DNA of 5,537 bases. Source: UBA1275 sp038124025 (GTDB taxonomy: Bacteria; Bacteroidota; Rhodothermia; Balneolales; Balneolaceae). The first letter of the stretch is position 1, and the number at the start of each line of letters is the position of its first letter. Position numbers and translations under genes: made by a program. The notes under the pieces are model-generated. The model worked only from the letters and a program-made list of their open reading frames with translations, did not search any database and was not told the origin of the DNA. The DNA lies in NCBI GenBank assembly GCA_038124025.1, contig JAYPBC010000057.1, positions 1 through 5,537 on the forward strand. The letters run 5' to 3'. This document shows positions 1-5,099 of the stretch, in pieces.

Positions 1-216
1 ACATTCACCACTTGTAAATGAACTGACTCCATTAACTTTTGCATAGCATACATTACTATATGTTTCACCATCACATCCACATACTGGTGCATACTCCTCT
101 GTACAAAATACACCTTCAATAGGGTCTCCCTTACACTCGCCATTTGAATTGTCTGAAACCGAACTACTAGGACAACCTATTGCTAATAGAAATATTATTA
201 TGGGAAGTATTTTCAT
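1..216 (-). CDS. Kazal-type serine protease inhibitor domain lipoprotein (3' end cut by window edge)
   Basis: This reads as 72 codons from ATG at 216 to the window edge without a stop. Residues 1-15 form a lipoprotein signal peptide (MKILP, a hydrophobic stretch, then lipobox LAIGC with the lipidated Cys at 15). After a short Ser/Asn-rich linker comes one Kazal domain with six cysteines at 28, 38, 46, 48, 57 and 72, including the hallmark PVCGCDGETYSNVCYA. Kazal domains inhibit serine proteases by inserting a reactive loop into the active site. By alignment to SPINK1-type domains the P1 residue is the second after the second Cys, here Glu40. The last Cys falls on the edge, so the domain is essentially complete and probably only a few codons are missing. 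A membrane-anchored inhibitor facing periplasm or exterior is inferred. A terminator-like hairpin lies only 25 bp upstream of the start. Confidence 0.85.
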   Translation of the reverse strand, partial: MKILPIIIFLLAIGCPSSSVSDNSNGECKGDPIEGVFCTEEYAPVCGCDGETYSNVCYAKVNGVSSFTSGEC

Positions 217-240
217 TAGGTGCTATTGTTTTTGTTAAAT

Positions 241-275
241 AAAAAACTACTGGAGATAAAGAATAAACCAAGTAG
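241..275 (-). terminator. Rho-independent terminator after the MerC-domain gene
   Basis: On the minus strand CTACTTGG and CCAGTAG pair over seven base pairs with one bulged T and a 14-nt loop, followed directly by six T residues (plus-strand A tract 241-246). It lies about 50 bp past the stop of the MerC-domain gene and points the right way to end that transcript. It also sits 25 bp before the start of the Kazal gene, so that gene needs read-through or a promoter overlapping this region. Confidence 0.65.
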
Positions 276-326
276 CATTTTAATGTTAGCTAAATTGACT
301 TCCTCTATTCTTATGTTAGAAGACGT

Positions 327-752
327 TCAGTCGTTTGCTACACAACATGAATGATCGTAACATGCACAATATTTTCTATTATACTGATGAAGTGCGACCA
401 AACTTAAAGCGGGTATATAGATAAGCCATTCTGTTAAAAGAAATAATTCTAATTTTTCATTTAAGATTAAAAAAGTCATAAAAAACCAATTAGAATATAG
501 ACCTATTTTAATCCAATTTGAGTTACTGTTCTTTGAAGACCAGTATATTGCAACTACTGATAGTGTTACTAATGTGAGATCTATATACCCCCACCAAACT
601 GGTGATTCAACATGTTGTACAATTACAGCTGATGCGGTATAGCTTACAAATAAGTATGGTGTTGCAACACAGTGTATCAAGCATAATATGCTAGCAATAG
701 ACCCAACATGATCGGTTTTTTGTTGAAATAAAGATGATATTTTATGTACCAT
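327..752 (-). CDS. MerC-domain integral membrane protein
   Basis: A 141-residue protein when read from ATG at 752. The in-frame TTG at 782 would add ten residues, but it overlaps a TATAAT-like sequence (774-779) and is less likely. Four hydrophobic helices are visible, roughly residues 16-45, 53-73, 81-98 and 103-122. The first carries the MerC signature: DHVGS followed by CLIHC (Cys24, His27, Cys28) and TPY. MerC proteins are inner-membrane proteins known from mercury uptake in mer operons; many Bacteroidota carry MerC-domain proteins outside mer operons. The C-terminal tail is rich in possible metal ligands (Cys129, Cys131, His134, Cys136, Cys137). No merA, merT or merP is present. Lying next to a Zur-like regulator and a COG0523 GTPase, it is more plausibly linked to zinc handling than to mercury; that is inference. 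No copy of the palindromes at 1333-1390 is seen upstream. Confidence 0.8.
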   Translation of the reverse strand: MVHKISSLFQQKTDHVGSIASILCLIHCVATPYLFVSYTASAVIVQHVESPVWWGYIDLTLVTLSVVAIYWSSKNSNSNWIKIGLYSNWFFMTFLILNEKLELFLLTEWLIYIPALSLVALHQYNRKYCACYDHSCCVAND

Positions 753-773
753 AAAACATAGATAAAAAAAATA

Positions 774-804
774 ATTATACAATTAACTTTATAAATTGTT
801 TCAA
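774..804 (-). promoter_or_regulatory. Possible promoter of the MerC-domain gene
   Basis: On the minus strand TTGAAA (799-804) and TATAAT (774-779) are separated by 19 bp. The expected transcript would start a few bases downstream and leave a short leader before ATG 752. The spacing is longer than ideal, and Bacteroidota promoters often use a different -7 element (TAnnTTTG), so this is tentative. If real, it rules out the upstream TTG start. Confidence 0.3.
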
Positions 805-914
805 CTACATCGAAATACTATTCATGTATTGAGTGATAATATTATTGAGTATTTGAAAAGTAGTAAATGCCAAATAAAGGATTAAAGTTCATGTGCTCAC
901 TCAATCGCCAACAA

Positions 915-941
915 ATAAATAGATAAAACTTATCTATTTAT
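915..941 (-). terminator. Hairpin terminator after the Fur-family regulator
   Basis: A perfect 12-bp inverted repeat, ATAAATAGATAA / TTATCTATTTAT, encloses a 3-nt loop and begins 8 bp past the stop codon of the regulator gene. On the minus strand it is followed by TTG TTGG, so the U tract is weak and much of the U content is in the stem itself. It is most likely a transcription terminator or mRNA 3'-end stabiliser for the regulator. Confidence 0.6.
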
Positions 942-948
942 CATTTGG

Positions 949-1326
949 TTATTTCATTACTAGACATTTATTGCACTCCCCAAATAGCAAAATTTGTGCG
1001 TAATCAATTTTATGATTTTGATAGCTAGGGATTTCATATTCATAAGGTACACAAATTGAAGTACCACAAGTTTTGCAATGAAAATGAGGATGAACCTCTT
1101 TTTTATTTGAATTTCTATTTTTGGCATAACATTTTAAGCCATCTCCATCAATAAATGCATGTATTATTTCATCATCTTCAAGTCGTTTCAAAGCTCTATA
1201 GACAGTTGATTTATTCATTTTAGAGCTCAATATATTAACGATTTCAACTACAGATAGAGCTTTTTCATCGTCTAAAAAAAGAGATGTTAGTTCTTCAATT
1301 GCTTTGGTATTTCTAACTACACCCAT
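949..1326 (-). CDS. zur: Fur-family transcriptional regulator, probable zinc-responsive Zur
   Basis: A 125-residue protein from ATG at 1326. The frame stays open to an ATG at 1389, but those 21 extra codons run through two palindromic operator-like sites and read as non-conserved sequence, so ATG 1326 is chosen. Residues ~8-60 form the winged-helix DNA-binding domain, with recognition-helix region MNKSTVYRALKRLEDD (37-52). The metal-binding half has HPHFHCKTCG (79-88) and GECNKC (116-121), giving the two CxxC pairs (84/87 and 118/121) of the structural zinc site plus His79, His81, His83 and Cys92 as candidate sensory ligands. Fur-family proteins repress genes when loaded with metal. Divergence from a COG0523 metallochaperone operon, with two similar palindromes between, favours Zur over Fur or PerR; metal specificity cannot be read with certainty from sequence. 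Autoregulation is likely because both sites lie in its own promoter region. Confidence 0.88.
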   Translation of the reverse strand: MGVVRNTKAIEELTSLFLDDEKALSVVEIVNILSSKMNKSTVYRALKRLEDDEIIHAFIDGDGLKCYAKNRNSNKKEVHPHFHCKTCGTSICVPYEYEIPSYQNHKIDYAQILLFGECNKCLVMK

Positions 1327-1332
1327 AAAATT

Positions 1333-1351
1333 AATGCTACAAAGTTGCAAT
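1333..1351. promoter_or_regulatory. Candidate Zur operator, site B
   Basis: AATGCTAC-AAA-GTTGCAAT is an imperfect 8-3-8 inverted repeat (six of eight pairs match), sharing the TGCnAC-N3-GTTGCA core with the stronger site centred 39 bp away. It begins 7 bp upstream of the regulator's ATG at 1326, so a bound repressor would block initiation or early elongation of the regulator gene. Assignment rests on similarity to site A and position; no binding data are available. Confidence 0.6.
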
Positions 1352-1365
1352 AAGAGGATAAAACT

Positions 1366-1371
1366 ATTATA
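1366..1371 (-). promoter_or_regulatory. Possible -10 element of the regulator gene
   Basis: TATAAT on the minus strand lies between the two palindromes, 39 bp upstream of the regulator's ATG. Its location flanked by both candidate operators fits an autoregulated promoter. No convincing -35 element is seen, so confidence is modest. Confidence 0.3.
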
Positions 1372-1390
1372 ATTGCAACTAAGTTGCATT
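1372..1390. promoter_or_regulatory. Candidate Zur operator, site A
   Basis: ATTGCAAC-TAA-GTTGCATT is an 8-3-8 inverted repeat with seven of eight pairs matching and a perfect TGCAAC-N3-GTTGCA core (1374-1388). It lies in the gap between the divergent regulator gene and the DsrE-COG0523 operon, about 50 bp before the ATG at 1442. The size and symmetry suit a Fur-family dimer. The right arm contains TTGCAT, which could double as a -35/-33 element for the plus-strand operon, so binding would occlude RNA polymerase. Confidence 0.7.
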
Positions 1391-1441
1391 AAATAATTAA
1401 ACTCTATTTAAATACTAATAACTAATCTCAAATATCTATTA

Positions 1442-1819
1442 ATGAAAGTAGCATATATTTTTAAAACAAACATGTCCTCAACTTTCCAGTTAGCCACCAT
1501 GATACTACCACAATTAGAACAAAATAATCATGGCGTTGATGTTGTTGGTATGTTTTTCTTTGATGACAATGCAAATATCCTGAGAAAAGGAAATGATATC
1601 GGTGAAAGATTAAATAAAAAGGCTAAAGAAAATGGCATGCTTATCATGGCATGCGATCAATGTGCACTAAGACGCGATTTAGCTGATGGAAAATTTGAGG
1701 AATGTGGAACTGGAAATATTCTTCCAAAGAACATGATTGAGGTCGGTATGGTAGGTTGTTTTCCTCAACTATATAGTGCTTTAAGTACAAACCTACCTAA
1801 CCTAGTAATTACCTTATAG
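1442..1819 (+). CDS. DsrE-like small cysteine protein
   Basis: A 125-residue soluble protein with an alternating beta/alpha pattern starting MKVAYIFKTN and ending in the hydrophobic strand LPNLVITL, typical of the DsrE/DsrF/TusD fold. The key motif is MACDQCALRRDLADG (69-83), with Cys71 and Cys74. In sulfur-relay DsrE/TusD proteins a reactive Cys precedes an ALRRG-like helix at a similar spacing, which points to Cys71 as its counterpart (inferred from memory of the family). Further cysteines are at 88 and 106 (VGCFPQLY). Known relatives carry persulfide sulfur between proteins or onto tRNA. Here the gene is first in an operon, 9 bp before a COG0523 GTPase and downstream of a candidate Zur operator, so a role in zinc-limited physiology, possibly as a thiol or metal-ligand carrier, is inferred. 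The exact substrate is unknown. Confidence 0.75.
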   Translation: MKVAYIFKTNMSSTFQLATMILPQLEQNNHGVDVVGMFFFDDNANILRKGNDIGERLNKKAKENGMLIMACDQCALRRDLADGKFEECGTGNILPKNMIEVGMVGCFPQLYSALSTNLPNLVITL

Positions 1820-1828
1820 AAGTTCACC

Positions 1829-2878
1829 ATGAAAACACCAATAACTATACTAACTGGTTTTTTAGGATCAGGCAAAACAACTTTGCTTAACCATATACTT
1901 GCAAATTCTTCTGGTAAAAAAATTGCCGTAATTGTTAACGAGTTTGGTGAAGTTAATATCGATGCTAAACTTGTAAAACATACGACTGAAGAATTAATTG
2001 AGCTCTCTAATGGATGCATTTGCTGTACCTTGCGTGGTGACTTAATTGAAGAAGTTGATAAAATTCTCAATGAAAATGATATAGATAGTATTGTTATTGA
2101 ATCCACTGGTATTGGTGAGCCAATACCTATAGCTCAAGCTTTTTATATCCATCCAGAAATTCTTGAAGCTAATCCTGATTTACCTGATATACAAGATAAG
2201 GTGTATGTAGATGCGATAATTACAGTCGTAGATAGTCCGCAATTCTTTGAGATGTATGAACGTGAGTCACTTATACCAGAAGACGATTTTGGACGAGGGT
2301 ACAGTCAATTATTAGCAGAACAAATAGAAGGCGCAGATATTTTATTATTGAATAAAATTGATAAAACACCTGAAAATGAGATAAAAAAACTCAAAGAGCT
2401 TTTACGGCTTATGAATCCCAGAGCAACTATGATAGAAACCAGTTTTGGAGAAGTTCCAATCGAAAAAATAGTTGATACCAATATATTTGATATAAATGTT
2501 GCAGAAGATTCATCCCTTTGGGTAACTGAACTTGAAAAAGAGAGTGGGTCAGAATCTGACGAATATGGAATTGGTACTTACGTTTATAGAACTCTGAGTC
2601 GATTTAATGAAGAAAAGTTAATTGAACTATTTCGAAAAGGGTTTCCATCAAATATTCTACGTTCCAAAGGCATAATAACTATAGAAAACACTGATACAGC
2701 ATTTATCTGGAATCAGACAGGGAAATTCATAACGTTTGATGCAATTGGAAGATTTAATGATCCTAATCATACATATAATGAAATTGTATTTATTGGTACT
2801 AATTTAATTCCCACTGAAATCCAAAATACATTAGCTAAAGCTTTAGTAAATGTAGAGGACCCTATAACTTATTTTTAA
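1829..2878 (+). CDS. COG0523 / CobW-family GTP-binding metallochaperone (zinc type)
   Basis: A 349-residue G3E-family P-loop GTPase. Visible motifs are Walker A GFLGSGKTT (10-18), the metal-binding CxCC motif NGCICC (61-66), ESTG (91-94, switch II region) and the guanine-specificity motif NKID (175-178). The CobW C-terminal domain starts near GIGTYVYRTLSRF (247-259) and includes FPSNILRSKG (272-281) and IWNQTGKF (293-300), the pattern of Zur-regulated members such as ZigA, YciC/ZagA and eukaryotic ZNG1. These proteins use GTP to deliver zinc to client enzymes when zinc is scarce. The His-rich loop often seen between the two domains is absent; an acidic Ser/Glu/Asp stretch (226-246) takes its place. 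It follows the DsrE-like gene by 9 bp, so the two are cotranscribed and should share the operator upstream of 1442. Cobalamin synthesis is unlikely because no cob genes are nearby. Confidence 0.92.
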   Translation: MKTPITILTGFLGSGKTTLLNHILANSSGKKIAVIVNEFGEVNIDAKLVKHTTEELIELSNGCICCTLRGDLIEEVDKILNENDIDSIVIESTGIGEPIPIAQAFYIHPEILEANPDLPDIQDKVYVDAIITVVDSPQFFEMYERESLIPEDDFGRGYSQLLAEQIEGADILLLNKIDKTPENEIKKLKELLRLMNPRATMIETSFGEVPIEKIVDTNIFDINVAEDSSLWVTELEKESGSESDEYGIGTYVYRTLSRFNEEKLIELFRKGFPSNILRSKGIITIENTDTAFIWNQTGKFITFDAIGRFNDPNHTYNEIVFIGTNLIPTEIQNTLAKALVNVEDPITYF

Positions 2879-2921
2879 AAATAATATAGACTATTTGATG
2901 ACCTTCAAGCTCTACTAAAAG

Positions 2922-2953
2922 ACCCTACTAATAATAAATTAGTGGGGTTTTTT
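2922..2953 (+). terminator. Rho-independent terminator after the COG0523 gene
   Basis: ACCCTACTAAT and ATTAGTGGGGT form an 11-bp stem with one G-U pair and a 5-nt AATAA loop, followed by a run of six T (2948-2953). It begins 43 bp after the stop of the COG0523 gene. This is a textbook intrinsic terminator that separates the zinc operon from the SPFH operon. Confidence 0.9.
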
Positions 2954-3097
2954 ATGCCTGTCAGATGAATGGCGATTTTAAGCAAGCATCCAAGCGGTTT
3001 GTTTGCCATTCTTACTATCTAAGATTTTGAATTTAAATACGGCTCGTCTAACTTAGTCTTATAAAATCTACCCGAATAACCTAATAACACACCCATT

Positions 3098-4033
3098 ATG
3101 GATTTTACATTTTACATTCTCATTGCCATAGTCATCATTGCCAGTTTTGATATTTTCTTCATTGTTAAGCAACAAAGCTCAGCTGTTATTGAACGTTTCG
3201 GAAAATTCACCAGCATTCGATCCTCTGGATTACAACTCAAATTACCGCTTATTGATAGAATAGCTGGAAGACTAAGCTTAAAAATTCAACAACTAGATGT
3301 TCTGGTAGAAACCAAAACCAAGGACGATGTATTCGTGAAGATCAAAGTTTCGGTTCAATACCTGGTGGTCCCCGAACGCGTGTACGACGCCTTCTATAAG
3401 CTGGATTTGCCCCAAGACCAAATTACCTCGTACGTGTTTGATGTGGTTCGCGCAGAAGTTCCTAAACTAAAACTGGATTATGTGTTTGAAAAGAAAGACG
3501 ATATTGCCATCGCCGTTAAGTCTGAGCTCAACGATGCTATGATTAACTATGGATACGATATCATAAAAACGCTGGTCACCGATATTGATCCCGATCCACA
3601 GGTAAAAGAAGCGATGAACCAAATTAATGCCGCTGAACGCAAAAAAGTAGCTGCTCAGTTCGAGGGAGATGCGCAGCGTATTTTAATCGTTGAACGGGCA
3701 AAAGCAGAAGCGGAAAGTAAACGCCTACAAGGGCAAGGGATTGCCGATCAACGCCGTGAAATTGCACGCGGCCTGGAAGACTCGGTTAAAGTGCTCAATA
3801 ATGTGGACATTAACTCCCAAGAAGCATCGGCATTGATTGTAGTTACCCAACACTATGATACCTTACAATCAGTGGGCGCAGAATCTAATAGTAATCTTAT
3901 TTTATTACCCAACTCACCCCAAGCAGGGTCTGACATGCTCAATAATATGGTCGCGTCGTTTACGGCTAGTAACCAAATAGGTGAGGAAATGAAGCGCGCA
4001 CGTAAAAGAGATCAACAGGATGGTAACGTTTAG
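3098..4033 (+). CDS. SPFH/band-7 domain membrane-anchored protein (HIR/stomatin-like)
   Basis: A 311-residue protein with one N-terminal membrane helix (about 4-23), then a band-7 domain (about 25-180) containing VIERFGKF (30-37), LKLPLIDR (47-54) and the TDIDPDP motif (161-167). The run INAAERKKVAAQFEGDAQR (176-194) begins a long charged helix reaching about residue 230, predicted coiled coil, rich in Glu/Ala/Lys/Arg. The tail has QHYDTLQSVG (251-260) and a basic C-terminus. This arrangement resembles plant HIR proteins and bacterial stomatin/QmcA relatives, which oligomerise into membrane cages or microdomains. Its precise role is unknown. It starts a tight operon with the hydroxylase remnant and TspO. 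Its coding sequence is noticeably richer in G and C than the genes to the left, consistent with an older core gene. Confidence 0.92.
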   Translation: MDFTFYILIAIVIIASFDIFFIVKQQSSAVIERFGKFTSIRSSGLQLKLPLIDRIAGRLSLKIQQLDVLVETKTKDDVFVKIKVSVQYLVVPERVYDAFYKLDLPQDQITSYVFDVVRAEVPKLKLDYVFEKKDDIAIAVKSELNDAMINYGYDIIKTLVTDIDPDPQVKEAMNQINAAERKKVAAQFEGDAQRILIVERAKAEAESKRLQGQGIADQRREIARGLEDSVKVLNNVDINSQEASALIVVTQHYDTLQSVGAESNSNLILLPNSPQAGSDMLNNMVASFTASNQIGEEMKRARKRDQQDGNV

Positions 4034-4045
4034 TAAATCTACTGA

Positions 4046-4426
4046 ATGAAACCATCTAAGCAAATTTACGCTAACTATACTCCTGAGGATTTTGAAGTTT
4101 GGAAACTACTGTATAACAGGCAGATAGACTTTATAGAAAACAAAGTTGCTCCTGAATTTTTAGAATCTCTTGATACAGTGGGCTTTTCTCCGGATCGCAT
4201 CCCAAATTTCGAAAAGGTAAAGATATATGGTGCTGGAATTATTTCCTCTAAAGGAGAGGCAGAGCATTCATTATCAAAAGATTCTACAAAACTAGAATAT
4301 GATGTGGAAAAAATTATGAATCATCCATTCCGTACAGACATAATCCAAGATACTTACTATGTGATAGACTCGTTTGAGCAGTTGTCCGATTCTTTTGACA
4401 AAATTGATGCATTATTGTTTAATTAA
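4046..4426 (+). CDS. Internally deleted aromatic amino acid hydroxylase (phenylalanine 4-hydroxylase remnant)
   Basis: An open frame of 126 residues with no frameshift or stop. Residues 10-57 match the N-terminus of bacterial phenylalanine hydroxylase (YTPEDFEVWKLLYNRQ, a PEFLESL helix, then RIPNFEKV). Residues 58-126 match the enzyme's C-terminus (KIYGAGIISSKGE at 59-71, NHPFRTDIIQDTYYVIDSF at 92-110, then EQLSDS). Full-length bacterial enzymes are usually about 240-290 residues, so roughly 110-120 residues are missing at the junction near 4211-4225. The lost part holds the substrate and pterin pocket and the iron ligands (the HDxFGH histidines and the later glutamate), so hydroxylation of phenylalanine is not expected. 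It sits 12 bp after the SPFH gene and 15 bp before tspO, in one operon. It could be a decaying gene after in-frame deletion, a retained non-catalytic protein, or an assembly collapse. Homology is confident; present function is unknown. Confidence 0.85.
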   Translation: MKPSKQIYANYTPEDFEVWKLLYNRQIDFIENKVAPEFLESLDTVGFSPDRIPNFEKVKIYGAGIISSKGEAEHSLSKDSTKLEYDVEKIMNHPFRTDIIQDTYYVIDSFEQLSDSFDKIDALLFN

Positions 4427-4441
4427 TTCAACACCTATTCA

Positions 4442-4912
4442 ATGTCATCTATCTTACGACCAATACTGTGTACCCTCATTTGCTTATTTATTGGTGGGGG
4501 TTCAGGATTTCTCACTGTAGATTCAATAAGTACGTGGTATGTTGATATTAACAAGCCCTTCTTTAATCCTCCCAATTGGGTATTTGGCCCGGTTTGGACG
4601 ACCCTCTATACAATTATGGGTTTTTCGGCAGGTGTAATCTGGAACATGGGCTGGAATTCACCAGGCGTAAAAAAAGCCTTAGGTGTTTTTAGCGTTCATA
4701 TGCTTCTAAACGGGCTTTGGTCGGTTCTATTTTTCGGGTTAAAGAATCCCGAGATTGCCTTTATTGAAATACTCATACTATTGGGTAGTATAGCGTACTA
4801 TACCCGATTATTTTACGCATTAAAGCCCGTCACGGCATGGCTTCAAGTTCCTTATTTGGCTTGGGTAAGTTTTGCTAGCGTGTTGAATGGTAGCATTGCC
4901 TGGTTAAATTAA
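4442..4912 (+). CDS. tspO: TspO/MBR (tryptophan-rich sensory protein) family
   Basis: A 156-residue protein with five hydrophobic helices (approximately 5-25, 46-67, 78-99, 103-124 and 131-154), the full length expected for the family. Family landmarks are WYVDINKPFFNPPNWVFGPVW (32-52), LYTIMG (55-60), the LNGLWSVLFF helix (89-98) and PYLAWVSFASVLN (137-149). TspO proteins are membrane homologues of the mitochondrial translocator protein; they bind porphyrins and haem-like molecules and are linked to light, oxygen and stress signalling or porphyrin breakdown. It is the last gene of the operon starting with the SPFH gene, with a 15-bp gap before it. No strong terminator follows. The nearby SOUL haem-binding gene supports a tetrapyrrole role, which is inference. 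Confidence 0.95.
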   Translation: MSSILRPILCTLICLFIGGGSGFLTVDSISTWYVDINKPFFNPPNWVFGPVWTTLYTIMGFSAGVIWNMGWNSPGVKKALGVFSVHMLLNGLWSVLFFGLKNPEIAFIEILILLGSIAYYTRLFYALKPVTAWLQVPYLAWVSFASVLNGSIAWLN

Positions 4913-5014
4913 GTGAAAACAACTAAGCCATAGTTCATAATCACCACTATTCTAAGTAATTACATTGCGCTTAATTATTATGTGACTCACTCTAGCTCTT
5001 TAGATATTTTATTA

Positions 5015-5030
5015 TGATTAAGTGATTAAG
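5015..5030. repeat. Two-copy tandem repeat TGATTAAG
   Basis: The 8-mer TGATTAAG occurs twice back to back, 70 bp upstream of the SOUL gene start. Such a direct repeat can be a binding site for a dimeric or response-regulator type factor, or chance in AT-rich DNA. No function is assigned. Confidence 0.4.
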
Positions 5031-5047
5031 GAATGCCAACATCACAG

Positions 5048-5084
5048 TTGTAGTTGATGAATTATCCTATAGAAACAACTACAA
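5048..5084. promoter_or_regulatory. Perfect 9-bp inverted repeat upstream of the SOUL gene
   Basis: TTGTAGTTG (5048-5056) and CAACTACAA (5076-5084) are perfect reverse complements separated by 19 nt, ending 15 bp before the ATG at 5100. As DNA it could be a two-half-site operator spaced for adjacent helix faces. As RNA it could form a leader hairpin close to the start codon. No T tract follows, so it is not a terminator. Confidence 0.45.
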
Positions 5085-5099
5085 ACAAGCTCTAAGAAA

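Noticed and set aside
659..670. Perfect 12-bp palindrome GTGTTGCAACAC resembling half of the operator motif
   Set aside because: It lies inside the conserved HCVAT coding region of the MerC gene and lacks the 3-bp central spacer of the sites at 1333-1390, so it is probably a coding coincidence.
753..782. Upstream TTG start extending the MerC protein by ten residues
   Set aside because: The extension overlaps a TATAAT-like element and encodes an aromatic-rich stretch typical of translated AT-rich leader; ATG 752 gives the usual MerC N-terminus.
842..892. 16-codon minus-strand frame MNFNPLFGIYYFSNTQ
   Set aside because: Too short to separate from chance in AT-rich DNA, and no conserved context supports it.
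1327..1389. N-terminal extension of the Fur-family regulator from ATG 1389
   Set aside because: It would run through both palindromes, with its ATG inside site A, and adds sequence not expected in Fur proteins; ATG 1326 gives a normal 125-residue protein.
1765..2106. 113-codon open frame on the minus strand
   Set aside because: It lies opposite the well-supported DsrE-like and COG0523 genes, covering the P-loop and CxCC regions, and shows no recognisable domain.
2967..3011. Inverted repeat GAATGGC / GCCATTC as a possible small RNA or operator
   Set aside because: Only 7 bp pair across a loop of about 31 nt and the inner sequence does not fold further by eye; not distinguishable from chance.
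3002..3029. Possible Bacteroidota-type promoter (TTTG and a TAnnTTTG-like element) for the SPFH gene
   Set aside because: The -7 element matches only the TTTG half, so a promoter cannot be placed with confidence although one is expected between 2954 and 3097.
4913..5000. Terminator after tspO
   Set aside because: Only 4-5 bp stems without T tracts are visible, so no terminator is called.
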